Below are positions 54,468 through 64,000 of a DNA stretch of 64,000 bases, in pieces; within the stretch, counting starts at the first letter, position 1, and each line of letters begins with the position of its first letter. This DNA comes from Moritella sp. JT01 (GTDB taxonomy: Bacteria; Pseudomonadota; Gammaproteobacteria; Enterobacterales; Moritellaceae). A program made the position numbers and the translations under genes. The DNA is taken from positions 171,017 through 235,016 of the forward strand of contig NZ_LOCN01000019.1 of the NCBI RefSeq assembly GCF_001574435.1. Reading direction: 5' to 3'. Below the pieces are notes generated by a model. The model searched no databases. It was not told the DNA's origin and saw nothing but the letters and a program-made list of their open reading frames with translations.

Positions 54468-55472
54468 TTACTTCGTGTTTTGCTCAGCTTTCTTCTTGGC
54501 TTTTTCTACACGACGCTCATCAATGATATGTTTAATTTCACCACCGATATGTGACTCGCCACGTTTCTCAGCTAATTCCATTTGACGTTCACGCTCTGCA
54601 AAACGGCTACGCTGAGTGTCACTTACTTTATCGTGGCAACGGTGACAGCTAAGGCCTTTCACGTAATGTTCACTTTGCATTTCGTCTTGCGTTAACGGGT
54701 AACGACAAGCGAAGCATTGGTCACATTCGCCTTGCTCTAAGTCGTGATTGACTGAAACACGAGCATCGAATACAAAGCACTCACCTTCCCACATTGTTTC
54801 TTCTTTTGGCACTTCTTCAAGATACTTAAGAATACCGCCCTCTAAGTGATAAACTTCGTCAAAACCTTGCTCTTTTAAATAAGCAGTTGATTTTTCACAA
54901 CGAATACCACCAGTACAATACATCGCTACTTTCTTGTGTTTTGCTTTGTCTAAGTTGTTTTTCACATACTCAGGAAATTCACGGAAAGTCGCTGTGTTCG
55001 GGTTTACAGCGTTTTGGAATGTACCGATCTCAATTTCATAATCGTTACGTGTATCAATCAGAATAACATCAGGATCAGAAATAAGTGCATTCCAATCTTG
55101 TGGTTTTACATACGTGCCAACAACTTGGTTAGGGTCAATACCTTCAACGCCCATAGTTACGATTTCTTTTTTCAACTTAACCTTAGTACGTAAGAACGGA
55201 TTCTCATCGTTATAAGATTCTTTGAAAGAGATTTCGCCCAGACTTGGGTCTTGAGATAAAAAGCTTAATACAGCATCAATACCTGCTTGTGGCCCAGCAA
55301 TTGTACCGTTAATACCCTCGGCCGCTAATAACAGCGTACCGCGAACATCTTGGCTTTCCATTTTTGCTAATAAAGGCGCGCGTAACGCTTCGAAATTCTC
55401 TAAACGTACGAATTTGTATAATGCACAAACTGTAATTTGAGCGGTATTTTTTGTAGTAATTGGTGCTGACAT
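54468..55472 (-). CDS. trhO: TrhO, oxygen-dependent tRNA U34 hydroxylase
   Basis: The 334-residue rhodanese-family protein (YceA) hydroxylates U34 in tRNAs on the way to cmo5U. It has an N-terminal ferredoxin-like domain ([10 protein letters not shown]), then a rhodanese domain with [14 protein letters not shown] and the active loop [13 protein letters not shown]-terminal Cys cluster ([17 protein letters not shown]) fits zinc binding. I start at MSAPIT (55472), with GGGGAATAA upstream, rather than 55487. Confidence 0.95.
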   Translation of the reverse strand: MSAPITTKNTAQITVCALYKFVRLENFEALRAPLLAKMESQDVRGTLLLAAEGINGTIAGPQAGIDAVLSFLSQDPSLGEISFKESYNDENPFLRTKVKLKKEIVTMGVEGIDPNQVVGTYVKPQDWNALISDPDVILIDTRNDYEIEIGTFQNAVNPNTATFREFPEYVKNNLDKAKHKKVAMYCTGGIRCEKSTAYLKEQGFDEVYHLEGGILKYLEEVPKEETMWEGECFVFDARVSVNHDLEQGECDQCFACRYPLTQDEMQSEHYVKGLSCHRCHDKVSDTQRSRFAERERQMELAEKRGESHIGGEIKHIIDERRVEKAKKKAEQNTK

Positions 55473-55714
55473 TTGGTTATTCCCCATTGAGCTAGCTGGA
55501 ACGTAAATCCAGAGCTGTAGATTAAGGCGGCGATGTTAACAGAAATACCCTATATCGACCAGAAAAATTGATCTCGCTCAATAAATACCACCTAGCATCC
55601 CTTGTTGACAAACTTAAACTACACTTTAGAGGTACCCACTTATTGATTTAATCAATAGCTGGCACAATTATTGATTAACTTATTGTAAGACTCGCTCATT
55701 CAAGGATGGCTATT

Positions 55715-57565
55715 ATGATGACAAACCCACAACTAACCGCATTTATTGAGCGTAATAAGCTAGAAACAGCTTATTTAACCGATGCTGCAAAATGGTACAC
55801 AGGGCTCATATCTGCAATCAGAGCGCACCAGCATAGTGCAACAAACAGTCCAATAGACAGTACCGTAACAAATTTTGAACGCACGAATAACAAACAAACA
55901 CCTGTTTTAATTGGTATTAATGGCTGCCAAGGCTCGGGTAAATCAACACTTGCCGATTATCTCGCGACCTATTTAACCAGTGCCTATAAAATGAATGTCG
56001 CGGTTCTCTCGCTCGATGATTTTTATTATAGCCACCAGCAACGTAAAAACCTGTCTGAGCATGAGCATCACCTATTACAAACCCGTGGCGTGCCAGGAAC
56101 ACATAATTTATCGCTCGCACACAGCACATTAGATAAGTTGCAATCCGCTAACAATAAATCAGCGCCAGTTGCCCTGCCTCGGTTTAATAAAGTCACCGAT
56201 AACCCGTACCCTGAATCAGAGTGGCCAGTGATTCGCGGCGCTGTTGATGTCATTATTCTGGAAGGTTGGTGCTTAGGCGTACAGGCACAAACAGATGAGG
56301 CACTATTAGAATCCGTCAACAACCTTGAAGCGACGAAAGACAAATACGGCGTTTGGCGTCGCTATGTAAACAACCAGATCAAGCATCACTACGCTGCGCT
56401 TTATGAACGACTTGATATGTTAGTCATGCTTAAAGCACCGAGTTTTGATACCGTTTACCAGTGGCGACTAGAACAAGAGTTAAAATTAAAGCAGCAAGCG
56501 CTTACGCTCAGTTCCCCACTTGGTCGGGTCATGAACGAATCTGAGATAAAACTGTTTATAGCTTATTTTCAACGACTCACCGAACATGGATTAACGACAT
56601 TACCCGCGTTATGCAACTGGGTGTTTGAACTCGATACTAACCGAAATATAGTGCATTCATACAGTCCTCAATCGATGCAACTTGATCACTACCCTGCCAT
56701 TTTCACTGACCTTGATGGTACCTTGCTCGATCATGATAACTACAGCTTTACACCTGCATTAAGTACCCTTGCCAAATTAAAGCGCGCGGCAATACCCGTT
56801 ATTCCAAATACCAGTAAAACCTATGCCGAATTACTCGAATTAAGAAAACAGTTAGATTTAAATGGGCCTTTTATTGTTGAAAATGGGGCTGCTATTTACA
56901 TCCCAGTTAACTACTTTAGCCACCAACCTATCGGTACCATACAACAAGATGGCTATTGGGTTAAATCGCTCGTACATTCACGCGAACATTGGTTATCACT
57001 ATTACAAACAGTACCAGCACAGCTGACTGAACTGTTCACAAATATGGATACAATGACAATTGACAACATTATTGATGCGACAGGATTGGATGAGGCAAGC
57101 GCAGCGCTTGCAAGTCAAAGACAATATGGCGAACCCGTACTCTGGAAAGGCAATGCAGCTCAGAAACAAATGTTCATCCAACACCTAAAAAAACAAGGCG
57201 CGACAATTTTAGAAGGTGGACGTTTCCTGCATGTTTGTGGCGATTGCAATAAAGGTAAAGCAATGAATTGGTTAATGAATCAATTTAAATTATTTAACCC
57301 ACAGCAAACGCCTTACTCTATTGCACTCGGTGACGGCAACAATGATATTGCCATGTTAGAAGCTGCGCAATATGCCGCGATCATTTTATCTCCAGTGCAC
57401 ATCCCACCAAAATTAAAACGTAAACAGCGCTTAATCACAAGTAAACATACAGGGCCAACGGGCTGGGCTGAAGTGTTAGCCAAATTATTACCCAAGTTAT
57501 TACCTGAGCGACCACCCAAACTATTACCGAAAGTATTACCTGAGTTTGAGCTAACAACGGTTTAA
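55715..57565 (+). CDS. D-glycerate kinase fused to glucosyl-3-phosphoglycerate phosphatase
   Basis: The 616-residue protein has two enzymes. Residues ~60-300 form a P-loop D-glycerate 3-kinase (GCQGSGKS at 70-77, LSLDDFYYSH, TRGVPGTHN, LPRFNKVTD, ILEGWCLG), like plant/yeast GLYK. Residues ~325-600 form an HAD phosphatase of the mannosyl/glucosyl-3-phosphoglycerate type (FTDLDGTLLD, PNTSKTYAEL, GDGNNDIAM). The phosphatase makes glucosylglycerate from the GpgS product; the kinase turns released glycerate into 3-phosphoglycerate. I start at the ATG at 55715 because AAGGA is properly spaced. It is the first gene of the operon. Confidence 0.88.
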   Translation: MMTNPQLTAFIERNKLETAYLTDAAKWYTGLISAIRAHQHSATNSPIDSTVTNFERTNNKQTPVLIGINGCQGSGKSTLADYLATYLTSAYKMNVAVLSLDDFYYSHQQRKNLSEHEHHLLQTRGVPGTHNLSLAHSTLDKLQSANNKSAPVALPRFNKVTDNPYPESEWPVIRGAVDVIILEGWCLGVQAQTDEALLESVNNLEATKDKYGVWRRYVNNQIKHHYAALYERLDMLVMLKAPSFDTVYQWRLEQELKLKQQALTLSSPLGRVMNESEIKLFIAYFQRLTEHGLTTLPALCNWVFELDTNRNIVHSYSPQSMQLDHYPAIFTDLDGTLLDHDNYSFTPALSTLAKLKRAAIPVIPNTSKTYAELLELRKQLDLNGPFIVENGAAIYIPVNYFSHQPIGTIQQDGYWVKSLVHSREHWLSLLQTVPAQLTELFTNMDTMTIDNIIDATGLDEASAALASQRQYGEPVLWKGNAAQKQMFIQHLKKQGATILEGGRFLHVCGDCNKGKAMNWLMNQFKLFNPQQTPYSIALGDGNNDIAMLEAAQYAAIILSPVHIPPKLKRKQRLITSKHTGPTGWAEVLAKLLPKLLPERPPKLLPKVLPEFELTTV

Positions 57566-57617
57566 ATTTTGAAGCATTAATTCAATACTTCGATTCAAAT
57601 ATTAAGGAAAGCTTATC

Positions 57618-58841
57618 ATGGCAGATTTTTATCAAAATGGTGTAATTACAACACTGCATAACCTAAACCAACGTCCATTAGAAGCAATGGAAGCAGAACT
57701 CACTGAATTTTCAAAACTGCGTCCTATGTCGTTAATTCTCCCGTCGTTATTCTCGGAGTTAGAAGGAGAAGCACTGCCTAATATTATTCATCATTTACAA
57801 GATGTGCCGTATTTAAACGAGATTGTGATTGGTTTAGACCGCGCTAATGAAGAGCAATATAAACACGCGTTAAAATTCTTCGGCGCATTGCCACAGCATC
57901 ACCGCATTTTATGGAATGACGGCCCTCGCCTGCAAGCACTTGACGCTGAACTCGCCGAACTTGGATTAGCACCCAAAGAATTAGGCAAAGGCCGTAACGT
58001 CTGGTACTGCATGGGTTACACACTTGCATCGGGGAAATCAGAATCGGTGGCGTTACATGATTGCGACATTCTAACCTACGACAGATCACTACTAGCACGC
58101 TTGATTTATCCCGTCGCGAATCCGCAATTTAACTATGAATTTTGTAAAGGTTTTTACGCTCGCGTTGCAGACGGTAAAATTAACGGCCGTGTTTCTCGAT
58201 TATTAATTACGCCATTATTACGCTCGCTTAAACGCGTTGTCGGCCATAACGATTACCTTGAGTACATGGATAGTTTCCGCTATCCACTTGCCGGTGAGTT
58301 CTCATTCCGCAAAGACGTACTCAATGATATCCGTATCCCAAGTGACTGGGGATTAGAAATCGGGGTATTGTCAGAAATGCACCGTAATTATTCTCATAAT
58401 CGATTATGCCAAGCTGATATTGCGGATGTGTACGATCACAAACATCAAGATCTATCATTGGATAATAAAGACGGCGGTTTATCAAAAATGTCGATTGATA
58501 TTACCAAGGCATTCTTCCGTAAATTAGCCACCCAAGGTCATACCTTCACCAATGAAAATTTCCGCACTATCAAAGCAACCTATTACCGTATCGCCTTAGA
58601 TTTTGTTGAAACTTATTATAACGACGCAGTGATGAATGGCTTAACGCTCGATATTCACTCAGAAGAAGAAGCGGTTGAAATGTTTGCGCAGAACATCATG
58701 ATCGCTGGGCAAAACTTCCTCGACAATCCAATGGAAAAACCATTTATGCCTAGCTGGAATCGCGTAATATCGGCAATGCCTGACGTATTAGAACGGCTCA
58801 AGGAAGCCGTTGAATTAGATAGAGCAGAGTTCATCTCTTAA
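57618..58841 (+). CDS. gpgS: Glucosyl-3-phosphoglycerate synthase
   Basis: The 407-residue GT81-type glycosyltransferase transfers glucose from an NDP-sugar to 3-phosphoglycerate. It has [13 protein letters not shown] at the start, [26 protein letters not shown] with the metal-binding DCD at 148-150, [40 protein letters not shown] and YDHKHQDLS, all typical of GpgS. AAGGAAAGC precedes the ATG. It lies 52 bp after the fusion gene and 29 bp before the phosphorylase gene, giving one operon. Confidence 0.93.
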   Translation: MADFYQNGVITTLHNLNQRPLEAMEAELTEFSKLRPMSLILPSLFSELEGEALPNIIHHLQDVPYLNEIVIGLDRANEEQYKHALKFFGALPQHHRILWNDGPRLQALDAELAELGLAPKELGKGRNVWYCMGYTLASGKSESVALHDCDILTYDRSLLARLIYPVANPQFNYEFCKGFYARVADGKINGRVSRLLITPLLRSLKRVVGHNDYLEYMDSFRYPLAGEFSFRKDVLNDIRIPSDWGLEIGVLSEMHRNYSHNRLCQADIADVYDHKHQDLSLDNKDGGLSKMSIDITKAFFRKLATQGHTFTNENFRTIKATYYRIALDFVETYYNDAVMNGLTLDIHSEEEAVEMFAQNIMIAGQNFLDNPMEKPFMPSWNRVISAMPDVLERLKEAVELDRAEFIS

Positions 58842-58870
58842 CTATAAGTTGTATCAAAATTAGAAAATGG

Positions 58871-60733
58871 ATGGTGACGATGTTAAATCCAAACGGCGAC
58901 TTACAGCTACGATTACAACAGCAGCTACAACAGCGAGTAGAACAACAGATCAGCACAATTTATGCGGATATTAATTTATCCGTATCAATCGAAGTGCTGG
59001 CTGCAGAATTGATCAGCACAATGCGGCTAACCGATCAGTTTCATACGCCAACACCACAAATAAATCATTGGTCTGAAAAAGATACCATCTTGATAACTTA
59101 CGGTGACAGTATCCTTAATCAGGATGAAAAACCGCTGCAGACATTGCACCATTTTCTACAAAGTTACTGCGCAGATACCATTAACAGTGTGCATATTTTG
59201 CCATTTTTTCCGTATAGCAGTGACGATGGTTTCTCGGTTATTGACTACGCCAGTGTGAACGATGCACTAGGTGATTGGGATGATATAAAACAGATAGCAC
59301 AAAGCCATCATCTGATGTCTGATTTAGTCATCAACCACTGCTCTAGCCGCAGTAAATGGTTTGACAATTTCATCCGTGGTGAAGGTACTGGTTATGATTA
59401 TTTTTATACCGCCTCAACCTATTCACTTTCAAACGCGACAGTCTCAGCTAATGGCGATAGCAGTACTGACCGTAACGGTATAGAAACCGTCGTGAGACCA
59501 CGTACATCGCCCTTATTCAGGAACACAAAAACTGCCTCTGGCGAACAGCAAGTATGGTGCACCTTTAGTCATGACCAAGTCGACCTCGATTTTACCAATC
59601 CCAAGGTGCTCATCAATTTCGTGTCCATTATCCGTCAATACTTAGATAATGGCGTGAAGATATTCCGCCTCGATGCTATCGCCTTCTTGTGGAAGAAAGC
59701 AGGCACACCTTGCATTAACTTGCCCGAAACTCACGAGATGGTGCGCTTACTCCGAACCTTAATCGAACACGCGCGTCCAGACGCGGTGATCATTACTGAA
59801 ACCAATATACCGAACAAAGAAAACCTCACCTATTTTGGTAATGGCAACGAAGCACACTGCATCTACAACTTTGCCCTACCGCCCTTGTTGGTAAATACGT
59901 TAATCACAGGTAATTGCCAATACTTAAAACAGTGGATGATGAGTATGCCACCAGCACAAAATGGTACGGCTTATTTTAACTTTATCGCCTCACACGACGG
60001 TATCGGCTTACGACCTACAGAAGGTTTATTGTCAGATCAAGAAATAAATCAATTAGTCACCACAATGCAAGAATTTGGTGGAAAAATATCTTGGCGAACA
60101 GTGACCGCAGACACTAAAAATACCGCGAATTCGAAGTCCGAAGAAGAGCGCAAGCCTTACGAGTTAAACATTACCTTATACGATGCACTAAAAGGAACAA
60201 CAGCAGGTAAAGACGAATGGGGGCATGCACGTTTTATCTGTGCTCACACGATCATGCTCGCACTGGAAGGTATACCCGGGATCTACATTCACAGTTTACT
60301 GGGCACGAGTAATGATTATAAAAAATGTGAACACACCAGTCATAACCGTTCTATCAACCGACATCGCTGGTCACTTAATTCACTCACAGAACAACTTAAT
60401 ACTCCAGAAAGCCAACACGCTCGTTCATTACATGACATTAATCACCTGATCACATTAAGAACTGCGCAACCTGCGTTTCACCCAAACGCAACTCAATTCA
60501 CCTTACAGTTAGGCGAACAGCTCTTTGGGTTTTGGCGACAAAGTATAGACCGTAGACAAAGCATATTTTGCATCAGTAATATTTCGAATACGCAACTTAC
60601 ATTACCGCTAGCCAATGTGAACTTAATCAGTAGCGATTTTTGGTATGATTTAATTACTGGCGATACTATCGAGGATATTAGCCAAATATTAACACTCAAA
60701 CCCTACCAGACATTGTGGTTGAGTAACCGATAA
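58871..60733 (+). CDS. GH13_18 glucosylglycerate (sucrose-type) phosphorylase
   Basis: The 620-residue glycoside phosphorylase belongs to the sucrose-phosphorylase group. [27 protein letters not shown], the nucleophile Asp in [11 protein letters not shown] (about 268), the Glu in [11 protein letters not shown] (about 310) and SHDGIGLRP (about 376) are all present. Next to gpgS it most likely splits glucosylglycerate with phosphate into glucose 1-phosphate and glycerate, as YcjM and GGaP do; a sucrose phosphorylase role cannot be excluded. An alternative ATG lies at 58880. Confidence 0.87.
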   Translation: MVTMLNPNGDLQLRLQQQLQQRVEQQISTIYADINLSVSIEVLAAELISTMRLTDQFHTPTPQINHWSEKDTILITYGDSILNQDEKPLQTLHHFLQSYCADTINSVHILPFFPYSSDDGFSVIDYASVNDALGDWDDIKQIAQSHHLMSDLVINHCSSRSKWFDNFIRGEGTGYDYFYTASTYSLSNATVSANGDSSTDRNGIETVVRPRTSPLFRNTKTASGEQQVWCTFSHDQVDLDFTNPKVLINFVSIIRQYLDNGVKIFRLDAIAFLWKKAGTPCINLPETHEMVRLLRTLIEHARPDAVIITETNIPNKENLTYFGNGNEAHCIYNFALPPLLVNTLITGNCQYLKQWMMSMPPAQNGTAYFNFIASHDGIGLRPTEGLLSDQEINQLVTTMQEFGGKISWRTVTADTKNTANSKSEEERKPYELNITLYDALKGTTAGKDEWGHARFICAHTIMLALEGIPGIYIHSLLGTSNDYKKCEHTSHNRSINRHRWSLNSLTEQLNTPESQHARSLHDINHLITLRTAQPAFHPNATQFTLQLGEQLFGFWRQSIDRRQSIFCISNISNTQLTLPLANVNLISSDFWYDLITGDTIEDISQILTLKPYQTLWLSNR

Positions 60734-60751
60734 ATAAACATAATTTAATGC

Positions 60752-60775
60752 TAGGGTTACCTTACAGTAGCCCTA
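60752..60775 (+). terminator. Terminator of the glucosylglycerate operon
   Basis: TAGGGTTAC and GTAGCCCTA form a 9-bp stem with one wobble pair and a 6-base loop, 18 bp after the stop. Confidence 0.6.
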
Positions 60776-60987
60776 TTATTGATAACATTTATTTAAATAA
60801 CGAAGAGATAATGAGTGTTTTATAGGTCACCACCACCAAATCGAAAGCATAATAATAACAAAACAGTTAACCTTACAACTTTTAACTTCAAATTAACCAC
60901 TCTCACAAATACATTCATTTACACCTTCAAATGCAACCTTCGATTGAAACCAAACTATTATTTAAGTATTTACACCAGTTAAAAAAC

Positions 60988-61050
60988 GTTTCGATTGATG
61001 AATTTTCGAACGAATAAAAACTTTATTTGAACATTTTTACTTTCGAATAG
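60988..61050 (+). promoter_or_regulatory. Cluster of TTTCGA-type half-sites upstream of the GDPD gene
   Basis: TTTCGATT, TTTTCGAACGAA, TTTGAACA and TTTCGAATAG lie within 65 bp, resembling operators of DeoR-type repressors such as GlpR. GlpR control would fit a glycerophosphodiester utilisation pair. The rest of the 357-bp gap after the terminator shows nothing else. Confidence 0.35.
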
Positions 61051-61132
61051 TGATAATTGTATCTATGTCACAATTCGTTTATATAATCTCACCTATTATC
61101 TCGCCATCATTTAAGTTGCAAGAAGGTTAACA

Positions 61133-61882
61133 ATGAAAAGATTGATTGCTCATCGTGGAATGTCATCACTGGCACCAGAAAATACATTAGCTGCATTTTC
61201 TTTATGTAAAGCACATAATATTCAGTGGTTCGAATGTGACGTTGATATTTTAAAAGACGGTACGATCATTGTTTCCCATGACGATACCTTAGATCGTTGC
61301 ACCGATAAGAGCGGTCAATTATGTAAAATCAGTCATGACGATATCGATAATATCGATGCTGGTAGCTGGTTTGCAGATGAATTCATTGGTGAAAAACTAC
61401 CGACTCTCCAAGAGCTAATTTCATTAGCAAATGAGCTTGAGCTAAACATGAATATCGAAATTAAATCATGTGCAGCAAGTGCAGAGCTTAGTTATACCCT
61501 CATTGATAATTTAATTGCTGGTTTGAAAGAGCTAAATCCTGAACGCGAATTAATCGTATCAAGCTTCAACCACCTTGCCCTAACCGAATTTAAACGTCGT
61601 AGCCCAAAAACCCAAGTTGCTTGTTTATTTGAAAGCCATACCTTGTGGGACGATTGGAACTCAATTTTAGATTGGTGTAACGCAGATTACATCCATCCAG
61701 AAGACAAAGGCTTAACGCAAGAAATGGTTCACAAATTTAAAGCCGCTGGTTTTAAAGTAAACGTGTGGACTGTCAACGATCTTGCGCGCGCTAATCAATT
61801 ATTCAACTGGGGTGTTGACGGTATTTGTACCGATGTCGCCCATAAATTCCCATCAAAATACAAAGTGTTAGGTAATAAATAA
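61133..61882 (+). CDS. Glycerophosphodiester phosphodiesterase
   Basis: The 249-residue protein has the GDPD signature: IAHRGMSSLAPENTLAAF with catalytic His and Arg, ECDVDILKDG, VSHDDTLDR, and later NIEIKS and WTVND. It releases glycerol 3-phosphate from glycerophosphodiesters. It has no signal peptide, so it is a cytoplasmic UgpQ-type enzyme. The stop overlaps the MFS start as TAATG, implying that the transporter brings in its substrate. Confidence 0.95.
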   Translation: MKRLIAHRGMSSLAPENTLAAFSLCKAHNIQWFECDVDILKDGTIIVSHDDTLDRCTDKSGQLCKISHDDIDNIDAGSWFADEFIGEKLPTLQELISLANELELNMNIEIKSCAASAELSYTLIDNLIAGLKELNPERELIVSSFNHLALTEFKRRSPKTQVACLFESHTLWDDWNSILDWCNADYIHPEDKGLTQEMVHKFKAAGFKVNVWTVNDLARANQLFNWGVDGICTDVAHKFPSKYKVLGNK

Positions 61883-63174
61883 TGAGTTTATTAGGCAAAA
61901 TTGGCTTCGACTCAAAAAACCGCTTTTACGGTTTCTTGACTGTCGTGCTATCAGGACAAATCATTTACTCTGCTTTCGAAGCATTTAAAGGTACGTTTTA
62001 TAACTTACTGCTTGAAGTATTAAGTATCGATAATACACAGATGGGTATATTGTTTACCTTAATCGGGTCAGCAATGTTCTTCTACATTCCTGCTGGTTGG
62101 GTAAATAACCGTTTCTCTGTACGTTCGATTTTAATGACCAGTATGTGCATACGATTCTTAAGTATGATGGCTATCATCATCTTTCAACCTGAATTTACCT
62201 TCTTGATCGTCATTGCCGGACTTTGGGGTCTGGTTGACGCGATTTTCTGGCCAGCTGTTGTGAATGGCGTTAACTTAATGTCAGGCGATAACAACAAAGG
62301 TATGGCATTTGGTTTATTAGAGTCAATTCGTCGTGCAACAGAAATGAGCATGAACGCAATTATCGTTGGTATCATGGCGCTAGTGAGTGGTTCAATCTTG
62401 GTTTTCCAAGGTGCTATCGTATTCTATACCTTACTTATCCTGCCAATGATCTTCTGTGTATGGAAATTTGTACCAGACAATCAATTAGAAGTTAAAGCAG
62501 GCGAAAGTAAAAACAAAGCGGCATTACAAGGTTTAATCCATGTATTAAAAATGCCAACAGTATGGTTAGCTGCATTAACATCTCTGACTGTTTACTGGAC
62601 TTACATTACGCTTATCTACACAGTGCCATACTTACAAGCTGTGTTTGGTTTAACAACTGCACAAGCGGCTATCTTCGGTATCATTAATACTGGTGCGATG
62701 GGTGTTGTTGCGGGGCTTGTTGCAGGCTCAATTGCTGACTTTGTGTTTAAATCATCGATTAAAATGATGTTGTGTGCATTGGGTCTTACGGTTATCTGTT
62801 TAGGTATTACAATTTTACTACCAAAATCAGCTGACATGTTAGTAATGAACATGATTCTACTAATGTGCTTCTCGTTTAGTATCTTCCTAGCAAAAGGCAT
62901 CATCTTAGCGCCGATTGCTGAAGCCGGTGTACCGAAAGAATTCAGTGGCGCGGCGATGAGTGTTGGTTCATTCGCTGCGTATGCATCTGTATTCTGGGCT
63001 TACGCACTAAACGGTTGGATCATTGATACTTACCCTGCAATTGAAGCGTATCAAATGATCTTTGGTATTGGTCTGAGCGTATCAGCATTTGGTATGTTCA
63101 CGGCGGTTTGTTTACTGCTATTAAAACGTAAACAAGCAGGTAATATCTCAACTGATGATGCAACACCAGCATAA
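61882..63174 (+). CDS. MFS transporter coupled to GDPD
   Basis: The 430-residue protein has 12 hydrophobic segments and MFS layout, with the central loop around residue 205. It belongs to the broad sugar-phosphate/organic-phosphate or uncharacterised MFS type. Its start shares a base with the GDPD stop, so it most probably imports glycerophosphodiesters or a related compound. A strong terminator follows, so the two genes form a complete operon. Confidence 0.87.
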   Translation: MSLLGKIGFDSKNRFYGFLTVVLSGQIIYSAFEAFKGTFYNLLLEVLSIDNTQMGILFTLIGSAMFFYIPAGWVNNRFSVRSILMTSMCIRFLSMMAIIIFQPEFTFLIVIAGLWGLVDAIFWPAVVNGVNLMSGDNNKGMAFGLLESIRRATEMSMNAIIVGIMALVSGSILVFQGAIVFYTLLILPMIFCVWKFVPDNQLEVKAGESKNKAALQGLIHVLKMPTVWLAALTSLTVYWTYITLIYTVPYLQAVFGLTTAQAAIFGIINTGAMGVVAGLVAGSIADFVFKSSIKMMLCALGLTVICLGITILLPKSADMLVMNMILLMCFSFSIFLAKGIILAPIAEAGVPKEFSGAAMSVGSFAAYASVFWAYALNGWIIDTYPAIEAYQMIFGIGLSVSAFGMFTAVCLLLLKRKQAGNISTDDATPA

Positions 63175-63230
63175 TCTAGATGAGTTAAGACGACCTAATT
63201 AGCGTCATCTAAACACTGTATAATACAAAC

Positions 63231-63261
63231 AAAATAGCCGCATCAATTGCGGCTATTTTTT
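63231..63261 (+). terminator. Rho-independent terminator
   Basis: AAAATAGCCGCA-TCAAT-TGCGGCTATTTT is a 12-bp stem followed by T-rich DNA; it works in both orientations and can serve the MFS gene and the converging MAPEG gene. Confidence 0.9.
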
Positions 63262-63302
63262 ATTCTCAATAATAACACCTTTGTATAACGCTCTATTTGT
63301 CG

Positions 63303-63725
63303 CTATGCAGCCATCGCTATATGTACTGACGTTTGAATTAACAGTAATAACAGCACAAACAAAGACAGTGCAAACGCACGTAATCTATATGGCACATAGT
63401 TCGTCCCTACATGCACATAAGCGTGAATATATCTAAACACCACATAAGCCACTGACAGTCCAATAGCAAAACTATTCACTGCCCCAACCAACACGGTAAT
63501 AATACACAAGCTATAGAACACCAAAGGCGATTCAAACTGATTATCTAAGTTATTAGATACTTGCACGACATCTTCTGGCCAAGCTTTATTATTCAACGCC
63601 GTTTTCTTAAAATCGACCGCCTTTGCTTTTATCGCTTTTGATTTACGTATTATCAACAAAATATACAGTAATACCACTAGCAATATATGCGCAAGTAACG
63701 GGTATAAAATACCGACTCCATCCAT
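63303..63725 (-). CDS. MAPEG family membrane protein
   Basis: The 140-residue protein has four hydrophobic helices and the MAPEG pattern: NNLDNQFESPLVFY (loop with Asn/Glu), then FRYIHAYVHVGTNYVPYR. MAPEG proteins are glutathione- or eicosanoid-related membrane enzymes, but bacterial ones of this short type have unproven roles. AGGAAGAAAGAG precedes the ATG. It converges with the MFS gene. Confidence 0.88.
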   Translation of the reverse strand: MDGVGILYPLLAHILLVVLLYILLIIRKSKAIKAKAVDFKKTALNNKAWPEDVVQVSNNLDNQFESPLVFYSLCIITVLVGAVNSFAIGLSVAYVVFRYIHAYVHVGTNYVPYRLRAFALSLFVLLLLLIQTSVHIAMAA

Positions 63726-63908
63726 CTCTTTCTTCCTTTATTTTTATCACCTTTGACGAAAAATACTGTCCTTTAGGGCGGTGATGTAAGTCATTATTGC
63801 GTAGCAATAAGCACTCTGTGTTGTTATTAATATTGACATATTTGCACATAGAGTCTACGTTTAGAACTTAGTGCTGTATATGGATACAGTTATCTAAGGT
63901 GCTGGAAA

Positions 63909-64000
63909 TTGAAACTTATTGCGTATAAATACAGGTTCTACCCAAACAATGAGCAGGTAACAATACTTGCTCATACATTTGGTTGTGTTCGTTTCGCTTA
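63909..64000 (+). CDS. TnpB-like protein of IS200/IS605 family, start only
   Basis: From a TTG at 63909 the frame reads KLIAYKYRFYPNNEQ and LAHTFGCVRFA before leaving the window. This is the usual N-terminus of TnpB/OrfB, the RNA-guided nuclease of IS200/IS605 elements. The element end is not visible. CTTTAGGGCGGTGATG at 63762, about 150 bp upstream, resembles the stem common at the ends of such elements. Confidence 0.75.
   Translation, partial: MKLIAYKYRFYPNNEQVTILAHTFGCVRFA

Overview
The window comes from an AT-rich marine gammaproteobacterium. A Moritella-, Shewanella- or Vibrio-type genome fits best; this is inferred from the gyrA / ubiG / nrdA-nrdB-yfaE order, the glucosylglycerate genes and the chromosomal cassette array, and no sequence search was possible. 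The left ~25 kb is accessory DNA and the remainder is mostly chromosomal backbone.

1-25 kb: part of a large chromosomal (sedentary) integron cassette array. Small genes lie nearly all on the minus strand and many are separated by ~90-115 bp attC-like sites. On the plus strand these begin RYYYAACGCC and end TTGTTRNRY, and several genes use the attC R'' box for their stop codon. Cargo includes a dfrA1-like dihydrofolate reductase, two Nudix hydrolases, eight GNAT acetyltransferases (two of the phosphinothricin type), two GFA proteins, DinB, DUF6434, a tautomerase, a nucleotidyltransferase, gamma-glutamylcyclotransferase, VOC, SGNH hydrolase, RDD, LysE, SUKH, SDR and RidA proteins. No integron integrase is present. 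Three plus-strand genes for exported proteins (920, 6053, 9889) break the pattern. The array is loaded with an IS91-family element (three copies and four remnants) that carries an upstream tyrosine-recombinase ORF. The copies with a visible left end all sit at the R'' end of an attC and recreate a consensus box. There are also decayed IS110/IS1111-type elements, one containing a (AGT)19 microsatellite.

25.5-36 kb: a decayed group II intron (one frameshift and two in-frame stops in its reverse transcriptase) sits directly behind the gyrA terminator. gyrA and ubiG are divergent. The nrdA-nrdB-yfaE class Ia ribonucleotide reductase operon follows, with a DnaA box and tandem NrdR-like boxes upstream. 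An orphan MNIO (DUF692) gene comes next.

37-48 kb: a six-gene minus-strand operon. It encodes a GNAT-like protein, a GH3-family acyl-adenylating enzyme, a second large GNAT protein, a fusion of an HxxxDG acyltransferase-like domain to an RND membrane-fusion protein, an RND permease and a second HxxxDG acyltransferase. It looks like a make-and-export system for an acylated small molecule and is the best candidate for an undescribed system here.

48-55.5 kb: assorted genes (ABM monooxygenase, DUF3565, TSUP permease, a repetitive 82-residue exported protein, a 633-residue exported orphan, DUF4184, DUF4399, trhO).

55.7-60.7 kb: a compact glucosylglycerate operon made of a D-glycerate kinase fused to a glucosyl-3-phosphoglycerate phosphatase, GpgS, and a GH13_18 glucosylglycerate phosphorylase. 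Together they could make the compatible solute, break it down and recycle the glycerate. A glycerophosphodiesterase-MFS pair, a MAPEG protein and the start of a TnpB gene end the window.
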